Below are positions 43,701-52,281 of a stretch of 64,000 nt of DNA, piece after piece (the first letter of the stretch is position 1; every line of letters begins with the position of its first letter). This DNA is from VRUE01 sp033856195 (GTDB taxonomy: Bacteria > Actinomycetota > Thermoleophilia > Solirubrobacterales > 70-9): NCBI GenBank assembly GCA_033856195.1, contig JAWVFL010000068.1:1-64000 (forward strand). Reading direction: 5' to 3'. A model generated the notes under the pieces. That model was not told where the DNA came from and made no database searches. It worked only from the letters and a program-made list of their open reading frames with translations. The position numbers were made by a program, and so were the translations under genes.

Positions 43701-43937
43701 CTACTTGCTCGACATGACGACGATGCCGAAGACGACCGTGGCGAGGGTGACCATCAGGGCCAGACCGGCCAGCGCGGCGGCCGTGCCGGCGGCGAATGGG
43801 CGCTCCTCGCGGCTGAGATCAGCGAAGCGGGCGACGCCCCAGATCGCCACCGAGAAGACCACGGTGATGCCGACGCCGGCGATCACCGATGCGACGACCG
43901 TCTCGAGCAGCTCCTTGGTCTCGACCACGACGGCCAT
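43701..43937 (-). CDS. Small two-helix membrane protein
   Basis: 78 residues: VVASVIAGVGITVVFSVAIWG and AALAGLALMVTLATVVFGIVV are two membrane helices joined by a charged loop (ARFADLSREERPF). No known family. Its ATG lies 3 bp after the pit stop codon, so it is probably the last gene of the phosphate transcript and might be a Pit accessory. That role is inference from position. Confidence 0.7.
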   Translation of the reverse strand: MAVVVETKELLETVVASVIAGVGITVVFSVAIWGVARFADLSREERPFAAGTAAALAGLALMVTLATVVFGIVVMSSK

Positions 43938-43940
43938 CGC

Positions 43941-45038
43941 TCAGCTCGCCGGGACGGGCGCGCCCTCCCGCGAACGGCGCATGAAGACGGCGGCGATCAG
44001 CGAGAGTGACATCAGGGTCACCAGCACCGGGCCCAACGCCCCGTCACCGAAGATCGCCGTGATGCCGTAGGCCAGCGCGCCGATCGCGGCTGCCGCCGGC
44101 AGGGTCAGCAGCCATGCGGTGACGATGTTGCCCGCGACCCCCCAGCGCACCGCCGAGACGCGCTTGCCGGCCCCCGCTCCCATGATGCCGCCGTTGATCA
44201 CGTGCGTGGTCGAGAGCGGGAAGCCGAAATGAGTCGAGGCGAGGATCACGGCGGCGCCCGCACCCTGTGACGAGAAGCCCTGCGCGGCATCCATCTTGAT
44301 GATCCGTGTCCCGGTCGTGCGAATGATTCGCCAGCCGCCGCTGTAGGTGCCCAGGGCGATCGCGGTCGCGGCCGAGACGATCACCCAGAGCGGCGGATCG
44401 GCATTCGCCCCCAGCGTTCCGTTGGCAACCAGGGCCAGCGTGATTATCCCCATCGTCTTCTGCGCATCGTTGGTGCCATGGGCAAGCGCCAGCAGGCTGC
44501 TGGAGATGATCTGCCCGTAGCGGAAGCCGCGGGTCACGGTGCCGGGGCGCTGCTTGCCGACGATCCGATAGACAAGTCCGATAGCGATACCGGCGACCAC
44601 GAAGGCGAGGATCGGCGCGATCACCGCCGGGATCAGGACCTTGCCGACCAGGCCATCGGCAATCACGGCATCGAAGCCCGCCGCCGCCACGGCGGACCCG
44701 ACCACGCCGCCGATCAGCGCGTGCGAAGAGCTGGAGGGCAACCCGAACGACCAGGTGATCAGGTTCCAGGCGATCGCCCCGATCAGGCCGGCGAAGACCA
44801 CGGTCGGGGTGACCACGGAGGAATTGACGACGTCGTTGGCGACCGTCGCGGCGACCGAGATCGAGATGAAGGCGCCGGCGAAGTTGAGCAGCGAGGCGAG
44901 ACCGATCGCCACCTGGGGCCGCGCGGCCCCGGTCGAGATCGAGGTGGCGACGACGTTGGCGGTGTCGTGGAAGCCGTTGGTGAAGTCGAAGGCGAGCGCG
45001 GTGCCGACGACGATGACCAAGATCACATCGGAACTCAT
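43941..45038 (-). CDS. pit: Low-affinity inorganic phosphate transporter (PiT family)
   Basis: 365 residues, about ten membrane helices. The PiT signature repeats are clear: the N-terminal FDFTNGFHDTANVVATSIST and the C-terminal half with ALAHGTNDAQKTMGII. A metal-phosphate/H+ symporter. The ATG directly follows the 3' arm of a family C repeat, which itself begins at the stop of the DUF47 gene. DUF47-pit is a standard pairing. Confidence 0.95.
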   Translation of the reverse strand: MSSDVILVIVVGTALAFDFTNGFHDTANVVATSISTGAARPQVAIGLASLLNFAGAFISISVAATVANDVVNSSVVTPTVVFAGLIGAIAWNLITWSFGLPSSSSHALIGGVVGSAVAAAGFDAVIADGLVGKVLIPAVIAPILAFVVAGIAIGLVYRIVGKQRPGTVTRGFRYGQIISSSLLALAHGTNDAQKTMGIITLALVANGTLGANADPPLWVIVSAATAIALGTYSGGWRIIRTTGTRIIKMDAAQGFSSQGAGAAVILASTHFGFPLSTTHVINGGIMGAGAGKRVSAVRWGVAGNIVTAWLLTLPAAAAIGALAYGITAIFGDGALGPVLVTLMSLSLIAAVFMRRSREGAPVPAS

Positions 45039-45138
45039 GTGACGAGACCCAGGCGTTGCCAGACAAGGACGCAGGGAGCGTGGCGTGCTCCGCGCGCGAG
45101 CGACCGAGGACGCAGTATGGCGACGCCTGGGGCCGTCA
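45039..45138 (-). repeat. Family C structured repeat, copy C2 (DUF47-pit)
   Basis: In the sense strand it begins with the DUF47 TGA (GTGACGGCCCCAGGCG) and ends CGCCTGGGTCTCGTCAC, followed at once by the pit ATG. The core is shared with copies C1 and C3 (GACGCAGGGAGCG and GAGCGACCGAGGACGC). The outer arms differ from C1 but still pair. Confidence 0.75.
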
Positions 45139-45753
45139 CGAGTTCTTTATGACTATGCCCTCGAGTATTTGAGCCGCCGTCTCGGTCGCGTCGATCGCGT
45201 TCTCGAGCACGGCGAACATGTCCTTCCAGCGGATCACGACCATCGGGTCGATGCCGTTGGAGAAGAGCGAGGCGACGGCGTTGCGGGAGATCCTGTCCCC
45301 GTCGTTCTCCAGCCGGTGGATCTCGATCCAGTACTTGTCGAGGTCCTTGAAATCGCGCAGGTGCTCCAGCCCCTCGGCGAGCTGCTCGCAGGCGGCCACC
45401 AGCACCTTGGTCAGATCCTGGGCCTGCGACATCGGCGCCTCGATCTTGTAGAGGCCGAGGAAGTCCGCCGCCTCCTCGGTGTAGTCGACGATGTCGTCCA
45501 TCTGGGTTGCCAGCCCGTAGATGTCCTCGCGGTCGATCGGCGTGACGAAGGTCGAGTTGAGCCGTTTGACGATCGCGTGGGTGATCCGGTCACCCTCCTG
45601 CTCGGCATCGACGATCCGCTGCGAGAGGTCGCCGGAGTCAGGCCAGGAGCCCATCATCTGGTCAAGCAGCCGCGCCGCCTGCAGGGTGTTCTCACCGGCC
45701 TCGATGAAGAGATCGAAGAAGGTTCGATCGCGGGGCAGGAGGGAGAGGCGCAC
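45136..45753 (-). CDS. DUF47/PhoU-like Pit accessory protein
   Basis: 205 residues, all helical: FFDLFIEAGENTLQAARLL, IVDAEQEGDRITHAIVKRLNSTFVTPIDREDIYGLATQMDDIVDYTEEAADFL and IHRLENDGDRISRNAVASLF. The repeated E..GD.I and D.VD.. motifs bind metal in PhoU-like bundles. DUF47 proteins regulate the Pit transporter encoded next. It follows ppk (upstream) by 39 bp. Confidence 0.9.
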   Translation of the reverse strand: MRLSLLPRDRTFFDLFIEAGENTLQAARLLDQMMGSWPDSGDLSQRIVDAEQEGDRITHAIVKRLNSTFVTPIDREDIYGLATQMDDIVDYTEEAADFLGLYKIEAPMSQAQDLTKVLVAACEQLAEGLEHLRDFKDLDKYWIEIHRLENDGDRISRNAVASLFSNGIDPMVVIRWKDMFAVLENAIDATETAAQILEGIVIKNS

Positions 45754-45792
45754 TACCTGACAATCCTATTGACAGGAGCGGGCGGTCGCGGT

Positions 45793-47904
45793 TCAGCCGG
45801 CGATCGCGGCGAGATGCTCGGCGGCGCGACCGGCGTGGCGCTCGCGCATCTCCTCCTGAACGCTGCGCCGCCGGCCGTTCGCGGGCGCCAACCGGGTCCA
45901 GGTCCCCTCGGCATCGAGCTCCCAGGCGTTGGCGTTGTCGGCGAAGCAGCGCTCCAGCACGTCGAGCAGCTCGGCCCGCAGGGCCGGGTCTTCGACCGGG
46001 GTGACCAGCTCGACGCGGCTCTCGAGGTTGCGCGGCATCAGGTCGGCGGAGCCCATCAGCACGCGGGTATCCTCGCCGCGTTCGAAGGCGTAGATGCGCG
46101 AGTGCTCGAGGAAGCGGCCGACGATCGACATAACGCGGATGTTCTCCGAGATATCGGGCACGCCCGGACGCAGGCAGCAGATCCCGCGCACGTTGAGGTC
46201 GACGCGCACGCCCGCCCGGGAGGCCTGATACAGCGCCTGGATACAGGCGGCGTCGACCAGCGAGTTCATCTTCAAGGCGATCCGCGCCTCCTGCCCCGCT
46301 TCGTGCGCCTTAACCGTGGCGGAGATCTCCGCGAGGATTTGATCGCGCATCGTCGTCGGCGAGACCAGCACCTTGCGGTACTCGGCTGGGCGACCGTAGC
46401 CGGTGAGGAAGTTGAACATCTCGGCGACGTCGGCGCCGATCTCCTCATCGGCGGTGAAGAGGCCGAAGTCGGTATAGAGGCGGGCGGTCTTGGGGTGGTA
46501 GTTGCCGGTGCCGATGTGGACGTACTCGCGCACCCTGTCGCCCTCGCGGCGGGCGACGAGGATCGCCTTCACGTGGGTCTTCAGGCCCGGGATGCCATAG
46601 ACGACGTGGACGCCGGACTCCTCCAGCGACTTTGCCCAGTGGATGTTGGCCTCCTCGTCGAAGCGGGCCTTCAGCTCGACCATGCAGACCGCCTGCTTGC
46701 CGCGTTCGGAGGCGCGGATCAGCGATGGGACCAGGGGCGAGTCGTCGCTGGTCCGGTACACGGTCTGCTTGATCGCCAGCACGTCCGGATCGGCGACCGC
46801 CTGCTCGACGAAGCGCTCGACCGAGCTGGCGAAGGAGTCGTAGGGATGGTGGACGAGCAGATCTCCCTGGCGGATCGCCGCGAACATGTCGCAGGGCTCG
46901 TCGTCCTCGCCGAGCAGGCGCGGGTGGGTCACCGGGGTCCAGGGGGCGTAGCGCAGCTCGGCGTGGCCGGGCAGGTCGGCGATCGCGGTCAGGTCGGCGA
47001 GGTCGATCAGGCCGTCCACGTCGTAGACCTCGCGGTCCTCGAGCCGCAGGGCGTCGATCAGCTGCTGGCGCAGCTTCGGGTTCATCCCGGCGGCGATCTC
47101 CAGGCGCACGACCTCGCCGAAGCGGCGGCGGCGGATCTCGTCCTGGACCGCCTGCAGCAGGTCGTCGGCCTCGTCGGAGACGGTGAAGTCGGCGTCGCGG
47201 GTGACCCGGAAGTAGCCGTAGTCGACGACCTCCGTTCCGGGGAAGAGGGAGTCGAGGTTGGCGGCGATCACCTCCTCCAGGGGAACGAAGGCCTTGCCGC
47301 CCTCGTCGACCGGCAGGAAGCGGCCGAGCAGCTCCTTCGGCACCTTGACGCGGGCGATGATCTCGCTGCCGCTCTCCGGATCGCGCAGCAGCACGCCGAG
47401 GCTGAGCGAGAGGTTGGAGATGTAGGGGAAGGGCCGTCCCAGGCCGATCACCAGCGGGGTCAGCGCCGGGAAGACCTGCTCGTGGAAGCGGACGTCGATC
47501 TCGCGCCGCTCCTCCTCGCTCGCCGAGTCGAGCGAGACGATGCGGATCCCCTGCTCCTCCAGCGCCGGGCGCAGCCTGCCGTCGAAGCAGGCGTGCAGGC
47601 GCTTGTCGAGCTCCAACACCCGCGCTTGGATCGCGTCGATCTGCTCGCCCGGCCGGAGCCCATCGGGGCCGCGCGCGTCGATCCCGGCGTCGAGCTGCTC
47701 GAACAGCCCTGCCACCCTGACCATGTAGAACTCGTCGAGGTTGGAGGCGTAGATCGCGCAGAAGCGAATCTGCTCCAGCAGCGGCACTTCGGGATCCTCG
47801 GCGAGTTCCAGAACCCGCTGGTTGAAGTCGAGCCAGGAGAGCTCACGGTTGAAGTAGAGGGCGGGATCGTCGATCGGGTCATCGTACTGCCGCACCTCCG
47901 TCAT
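45793..47904 (-). CDS. ppk: Polyphosphate kinase 1
   Basis: 703 residues from the ATG at 47904. N-terminal YFNRELSWLDFNQRVLELAED and ASNLDEFYMVRVAG, the ATP-binding middle, and the catalytic histidine region HIGTGNYHPKTARLYTDFGLFT, with a second HKD-type motif (FERGEDTRVLMGSADLMPRNL). Makes long-chain polyphosphate from ATP at the membrane. It begins 10 bp after the PHP-glycosyltransferase stop. Its place among ppx, CHAD and Pst genes fits polyphosphate storage coupled to phosphate uptake. Confidence 0.97.
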   Translation of the reverse strand: MTEVRQYDDPIDDPALYFNRELSWLDFNQRVLELAEDPEVPLLEQIRFCAIYASNLDEFYMVRVAGLFEQLDAGIDARGPDGLRPGEQIDAIQARVLELDKRLHACFDGRLRPALEEQGIRIVSLDSASEEERREIDVRFHEQVFPALTPLVIGLGRPFPYISNLSLSLGVLLRDPESGSEIIARVKVPKELLGRFLPVDEGGKAFVPLEEVIAANLDSLFPGTEVVDYGYFRVTRDADFTVSDEADDLLQAVQDEIRRRRFGEVVRLEIAAGMNPKLRQQLIDALRLEDREVYDVDGLIDLADLTAIADLPGHAELRYAPWTPVTHPRLLGEDDEPCDMFAAIRQGDLLVHHPYDSFASSVERFVEQAVADPDVLAIKQTVYRTSDDSPLVPSLIRASERGKQAVCMVELKARFDEEANIHWAKSLEESGVHVVYGIPGLKTHVKAILVARREGDRVREYVHIGTGNYHPKTARLYTDFGLFTADEEIGADVAEMFNFLTGYGRPAEYRKVLVSPTTMRDQILAEISATVKAHEAGQEARIALKMNSLVDAACIQALYQASRAGVRVDLNVRGICCLRPGVPDISENIRVMSIVGRFLEHSRIYAFERGEDTRVLMGSADLMPRNLESRVELVTPVEDPALRAELLDVLERCFADNANAWELDAEGTWTRLAPANGRRRSVQEEMRERHAGRAAEHLAAIAG

Positions 47905-47914
47905 CCCAGCCGCC

Positions 47915-50212
47915 TCAGGCAGCGCGGACTGGCGCTTGCCCGGCCGCGGGCACGGCCCCCAGAGCGCGGCGGTAGCCACCGGCGAGCTGCTCCATCGCGC
48001 GACCCCAGGAGCGCTCGCGGACGGCCCGCACCGCGGAGGCGCCGAGATGGCGACGCAGCAACGGCGAGGCCGCCAGCTGCAGGACCGTGCCGGCGATGTG
48101 ATCGGCGTCGGCCTGGCAGAGCATGCCGGTGTGGCGGTTCTCGACCAGCGAGGCCGGCCCGCCTTCGGCGACGGCGACGACCGGCACGCCGCTGGCGCCC
48201 GCCTCGAGCACCACCTGGCCGTAGGTGTCGGTGGTCGAGCAGAAGAGGAAGAGGTCGGCGCTGACGTAGGCGTGCGCCAGCTCCTCCCCCTCCAGCCAGC
48301 CGAGAAAGGTCGCGTGCTCGCCGAGACGAGATCGCAGCTCGCCCTCCTCGGGACCACCGCCGGCGAGCAGCAGGTGCAGCCGCGGATCGGCTTTGCGGGC
48401 ACGCAGGAAGCTCTCGGCCAGCAGATCGACGCCCTTCTCGCGGGTGAGGCGACCGGCGTAGAGGACCTTGACCTCGCCGGGGAAGTCCTCCCGCGTGGCC
48501 TTGGCGGGATCGAAGCGAGTCACATCGACCCCGCGCTCCCAGCGACCGAGGCAAGCCGGTTCGACCCCGAGCGCGAGCAGCGAGCGGTCCGCCGCCGGAC
48601 TTGGCGAGAGGACCAGGGCGGGCGCGCCGTAGAAAGCGCCGAGCGCAGCTTGGGCGAGGGACTCGAGACCGCCGTCGCCGCTGCGCAGGCCCGCGTACGT
48701 AGCCAGCTCGGTGTGGTAGCTGGCGACCAGCGGGGTGCCGGCGATCCGGTTGAGCAGCGTCGCGGCGACGCCGGCGGGACCGGGAGCGGTGACGTGGACC
48801 GCGTCATAGCGGCCCTCGGCGAGGGTCTCGGCCAAACCCGGAAGGCCGGGGACACCGAGGCTCATTCCCGCGTAGAAGGGCACCTCGAGCTCGGCGGCGG
48901 CCGGCAGCCGGCGGTCGACGCCGGCATCCGTTCCGACCACCTCGATCTCGAAGCCCGGCACGCCGAGCTCACGGATCTTCTCGATTGTCGCGGTGACCCC
49001 GTGGGTGGCGCCGATCCCGTCGGCGATAAGGGCGATTCGCGGCCGCTCGCCGCTACGGGTGGTCAGCTTTGCCTTCTCGGCGCCGAGGAAGGCGGTCGCC
49101 GGCGCGTAGGGCACGGCGGGGATCAGGGCGTCGAAGAGACCGCCAATCGCTCCGGCCAGGTCGCCTTCGCGTGCCGCCGCAGACCCGTTGGCAATCGCAC
49201 CGCGCAGCCGCCGCTCGTGCGTGCGGCGGGCATGGCGGTAGAGGTCGGCGTGGGAGAAGTCCTCGGCCTGCAGGTAGGCGAGCAGCTCCGGCCCGCGCAG
49301 GTCGAGCTCGATCGAGCGCAGCCAGGCCTCGAGCAGCGCCCGCGCGTCGTCAGGACCGATGTCCGCCGCGACCTTGCCCTCTCGTGCGGCGCCCTCGCTG
49401 ATCGTCCGCTGGGCGATCTTCAGCACCGCCCCAGGATCGACCGCTCCGGTGCGCCTTTTCCCTTCATTGGAGGGATAAGGCGCACCGGAGCCGGGTAGGA
49501 CGAGGGCGCGCGCGGCCAGCGCCATTGCCGCGTGCGCCCACTTTGCGGCGCTGCCCTGCTCGCCGCCGGCCTCGGCCAATCCGCTGCGCAGGTGATGCAG
49601 AAACTCTTCCGGCGTGGCGGCCGCGGGCCCCTCGGTGAAGGTGCGGCCGATGTCCACGCCGGCGTGATCGTCGGAACCGCCGATCCCAGTGCCCCCGTGC
49701 GTCTCGATATAGATCGCGGCGGGCATGTTCAGCTCCGCCGCACGCGAGCCGTTACGCACCTCCCAGACCGGGAAGAGCTCGGCAAGGCGGCGGCGGTGCC
49801 GCGGGGTCAGCGGCGCGCCGACGTTGAAGAACGGATGCGCGAGCGCGCAGGCGATCTCGTTCTCGGCAAGGTATGCGGCGCAGGCCTCGACGTCGCCGGC
49901 GTGTGCCTGCAGCCACTCGTGGTCTCCGGGAGTGATCCCGTAACAGAGGACGTGAACCGCTTGGGACTCGCCGGCGAAGCGAGCGGTCAACTCCTCGGAG
50001 ACGAAGCAGTCGGGACGATCGGCGAGCTCGAGACAGCCGTCGATCGTGTCGTGGTCGGTGATCGTGACGAAGTCCATCCCCCGCCGCTTGGCCAGTTCGT
50101 AGACCTCCTCGGGTGGCGTCGCGCACTCGGGCAGTCCAAGTGAACGCTGGACCCCGAGCCGCGAGAGCTGCGAGGCGGTGGAGTGGCAATGCATGTCAAC
50201 GCGGGAAGTCAT
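47915..50212 (-). CDS. PHP-domain / glycosyltransferase fusion protein
   Basis: 765 residues. The N-terminal PHP domain (about 1-215) has the metal motifs DMHCHST, TITDHDT, AHPFF and GGSDDHAG. A linker (215-380) contains the in-frame palindrome A5. The C-terminal half (about 385-750) is a GT4-type glycosyltransferase: IADGIGATHGVTATIEKIRELG, LVASYHTELATY, VLYAGRLTREKGVDLLAESF, LLLAGGGPEEGEL and a STTDTYGQVVLEAGASGVPVVA motif. It may hydrolyse a phosphoester and transfer sugar to a lipid or wall polymer. GGGAG precedes the ATG at 50212. Confidence 0.9.
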   Translation of the reverse strand: MTSRVDMHCHSTASQLSRLGVQRSLGLPECATPPEEVYELAKRRGMDFVTITDHDTIDGCLELADRPDCFVSEELTARFAGESQAVHVLCYGITPGDHEWLQAHAGDVEACAAYLAENEIACALAHPFFNVGAPLTPRHRRRLAELFPVWEVRNGSRAAELNMPAAIYIETHGGTGIGGSDDHAGVDIGRTFTEGPAAATPEEFLHHLRSGLAEAGGEQGSAAKWAHAAMALAARALVLPGSGAPYPSNEGKRRTGAVDPGAVLKIAQRTISEGAAREGKVAADIGPDDARALLEAWLRSIELDLRGPELLAYLQAEDFSHADLYRHARRTHERRLRGAIANGSAAAREGDLAGAIGGLFDALIPAVPYAPATAFLGAEKAKLTTRSGERPRIALIADGIGATHGVTATIEKIRELGVPGFEIEVVGTDAGVDRRLPAAAELEVPFYAGMSLGVPGLPGLAETLAEGRYDAVHVTAPGPAGVAATLLNRIAGTPLVASYHTELATYAGLRSGDGGLESLAQAALGAFYGAPALVLSPSPAADRSLLALGVEPACLGRWERGVDVTRFDPAKATREDFPGEVKVLYAGRLTREKGVDLLAESFLRARKADPRLHLLLAGGGPEEGELRSRLGEHATFLGWLEGEELAHAYVSADLFLFCSTTDTYGQVVLEAGASGVPVVAVAEGGPASLVENRHTGMLCQADADHIAGTVLQLAASPLLRRHLGASAVRAVRERSWGRAMEQLAGGYRRALGAVPAAGQAPVRAA
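49444..49490 (-). repeat. Family A palindrome inside a coding region, copy A5
   Basis: Perfect 14-bp arms CTCCGGTGCGCCTT (49444-49457) and AAGGCGCACCGGAG (49477-49490). It is read through in frame within the PHP-glycosyltransferase linker, encoding GAPYPSNEGKRRTGAV. The stop codon and start codon that flank the other copies are absent here. Confidence 0.8.
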
Positions 50213-50323
50213 CGGCGTCTCCCTGCTCTAGTCGTTTCTGTCACCTCCAGAATTCGCGATTTGCAGCGGAAAGTTGTGAATGACCCGGAAAGGCCCAGTG
50301 AACATCCAGTAACCGGAGACCGG

Positions 50324-50372
50324 GACGAAACGCACATTTCCCATGTCAGGCATGGAAAATCGGCGTTTCGTC
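50324..50372 (-). terminator. Long hairpin at the end of the CHAD gene
   Basis: GACGAAACGC (50324-50333) pairs with GCGTTTCGTC (50363-50372), and ATTTCCCATG (50336-50345) with CATGGAAAAT (50351-50360), one mismatch. The right arm shares one base with the CHAD stop codon. Probably ends the pst-phoU-ppx-CHAD transcript before the next gene at 50212. Confidence 0.55.
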
Positions 50373-50791
50373 TAGACGCTGCGTTCGAGCGCAGCCCAGG
50401 TGCCCTTGCTGGCCTCCGCCTGCCAGAGCTCGACGAACTCGTGGAAGAGATGCTCGCGGCGCTCTCTCAGCATCGCCGCAACCGAACCGATCCGCGCGAC
50501 CTTGGCGAGCATCAGGTCACAGTCGTGCAGGTCGCCCAGGACGGACTGCAGCTGCTTGGCGGCGCCGCGAGCCGCCTTTGCCTCCTCGCCGAGGCAGGGA
50601 GCGAAGATCTCGAGCACATAGCGGAGCCGCTTCGCGGCGATTCGCATGTCGTGTTGCACTTCGCTTGCATCCGCGGCGAGCGCCGCATCTGCGAAGGCGC
50701 GCAGCTCTTCGAGTCTTACGCGGACGATCCGCGAGACGTTGGACCGCAACGGGCCGCTCGGGTTGAGACCCTCCACCACGCGCGCCTTCAT
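50372..50791 (-). CDS. CHAD domain protein (half-length)
   Basis: 139 residues: one helical half of a CHAD domain, with VQHDMRIAAKRLRYVLEIF and LGDLHDCDLMLAKV carrying the conserved His, Arg, Lys and Asp residues. CHAD domains bind polyphosphate, and the genes lie next to ppx and ppk. A full CHAD has two such halves; here the other half is the next upstream gene, 28 bp away. Probably a split CHAD pair. Confidence 0.85.
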   Translation of the reverse strand: MKARVVEGLNPSGPLRSNVSRIVRVRLEELRAFADAALAADASEVQHDMRIAAKRLRYVLEIFAPCLGEEAKAARGAAKQLQSVLGDLHDCDLMLAKVARIGSVAAMLRERREHLFHEFVELWQAEASKGTWAALERSV

Positions 50792-50819
50792 GAGGCCGAC
50801 GCCCTATCCGCCCTGGGCC

Positions 50820-51293
50820 TCACGAGCCCGCTGCCTTGACGAGCTTCTTCAGGCGCCGCCGCAGCTTCTTTAGGTGCTTGGCAGCGACGTACGGAGAAAG
50901 CTCGTCATTGGCTTCGCGTTGCCGCACGCGCAGCCCTTCGACCAGTGCAAGGAGAGCGCCGCGATCCGCCTCGGCCGCCTCATCCACAAGTCCCTCCAGC
51001 AGGGCAGTTTCCACGTCGGCGTCGCGCCGCTCGCCGAGCGCATCGGCCAGCGCCTTTACCTTCTTCAACGCCTTGCGGTGCCGCTTGCGCGGGAAGCAGG
51101 ACTCAAAGACCTCCAGCGCCGCGCGCAGCCGCCGCGTCGCCACCCGCATATCGTGGACGCGCTCGGTATTCGCCAGGTCGAGGACCCCGTCGGAGTGCTC
51201 GAAGACCTCCTTCGACCGGACCTTCACTACACGGGCCGCTGTCTTCGCAAACGACGCTTTGCAGTCGAGCCCGACCTTACGCGCAGCTGCCAC
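50820..51293 (-). CDS. CHAD domain protein (half-length, basic)
   Basis: 157 residues. The CHAD signature VHDMRVATRRLRAALEVF is followed by KALADALGERRDADVETALLE. Strongly basic C terminus (LKKLRRRLKKLVKAAGS), fit to bind polyphosphate chains. First of the two half-CHAD genes; it lies 33 bp after the ppx stop. Likely polyphosphate granule or surface targeting, by analogy with the family. Confidence 0.87.
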   Translation of the reverse strand: MAAARKVGLDCKASFAKTAARVVKVRSKEVFEHSDGVLDLANTERVHDMRVATRRLRAALEVFESCFPRKRHRKALKKVKALADALGERRDADVETALLEGLVDEAAEADRGALLALVEGLRVRQREANDELSPYVAAKHLKKLRRRLKKLVKAAGS

Positions 51294-51326
51294 ACCAGCA
51301 GGCTAGACGACGAGCGGTGTGAGTCG

Positions 51327-52235
51327 CTAGGCGACGAGGCGGAGCGAGGAGCCGTTGGCGCTGCCGTTGAGCAGGTCGAGGACGACGCCCTCTCGCAGGC
51401 CCCCCTTGCCGATCTGCAGCGGCTGACCGAGCAGCTCGGAGACCTTCTCCAGCAGCAGCACTCCGGTGGTGAGGATCCGGACCCGTTCGGGATCGAGCTC
51501 GAAGCGGCGGGCGACGTCAGCGGCGGGGTCGCCGCAGAGCACCCGGATGCTCCGCTCCAGCGTCTCGTACTCGAGCACCGCGCCAACCAGACGCCGCAGC
51601 GAGGTGGCGCTGCCCCCAACCGCGACGGCCTGGGCGGGGCGCTCGATCTCGACCCCGCTGAAGATGTCGTCGATGCGGTCCCGGACCTTGCGGATCTCGG
51701 CCGCCGAGGGAGGATCGGAGGAGATCAGCTCGTCGGCGAGCACGCCGGAGCCAACTCGCCAGGAGCGCACCTCGCTGGCGCCGCCCGGCACGGTTCCAAG
51801 AATCACCTCGGTCGAGCCACCGCCGACGTCGACGACGCCGACCTTGCCGTCAACCGGGTGGCCAAGCGTCTTGGTCGCGCCGATGAAGGAGAGCCTGCCC
51901 TCCTCCTCGTCGCTCAGCACTTCGACACGCACGCCGGCGGCCTCACCGATCGCCGCCGCTGACTCCTCGCCGTTGGACGCTTCGCGGACGGCGGCCGTGG
52001 CTACGGCGCGAATCTCCTCGGCGCCAAGCTCTTTCGCAAGTCTCACCTGGGTCGAGACGACCTCGGCCACCTCGTCGACCTTCTCCGCCAGGATCGCCCC
52101 GTCCGCGTCAAGCGCCTTGTTGATGCGGGTGTAGGCACGTTGCTCCATCACCTTCTTCAACTGGCCGTCGACGGGCTCCGCCACGAGCACGCGCGTCGTA
52201 TTGGACCCGATATCTATGGCAGCGCAGAGCGTCAC
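51327..52235 (-). CDS. ppx: Exopolyphosphatase/GppA-family phosphatase
   Basis: 302 residues from the GTG at 52235 (GGGGA 7 bp upstream; the ATG at 52250 is possible). ASKHA fold: AAIDIGSNTTRVLVAE (phosphate 1), ATAAVREASNG, VVDVGGGSTEVIL (phosphate 2) and AVGGSATSLRRL. About 300 residues, so it is the short Ppx/GppA type without the C-terminal domain. Removes phosphate from polyphosphate ends or from pppGpp. It sits between phoU and the CHAD genes. Confidence 0.93.
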   Translation of the reverse strand: MTLCAAIDIGSNTTRVLVAEPVDGQLKKVMEQRAYTRINKALDADGAILAEKVDEVAEVVSTQVRLAKELGAEEIRAVATAAVREASNGEESAAAIGEAAGVRVEVLSDEEEGRLSFIGATKTLGHPVDGKVGVVDVGGGSTEVILGTVPGGASEVRSWRVGSGVLADELISSDPPSAAEIRKVRDRIDDIFSGVEIERPAQAVAVGGSATSLRRLVGAVLEYETLERSIRVLCGDPAADVARRFELDPERVRILTTGVLLLEKVSELLGQPLQIGKGGLREGVVLDLLNGSANGSSLRLVA

Positions 52236-52281
52236 GGCTTTCCCCTGCATGTTCCCAGACGACCCGGATCTCAACCGGGCC

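Noticed and set aside
45085..48264. A 1,059-codon open frame on the plus strand opposite ppk and DUF47
   Set aside because: It is the mirror of well-supported minus-strand genes (ppk, DUF47 protein) in high-GC DNA, has no domain match or ribosome site, and its composition is typical of such shadows.
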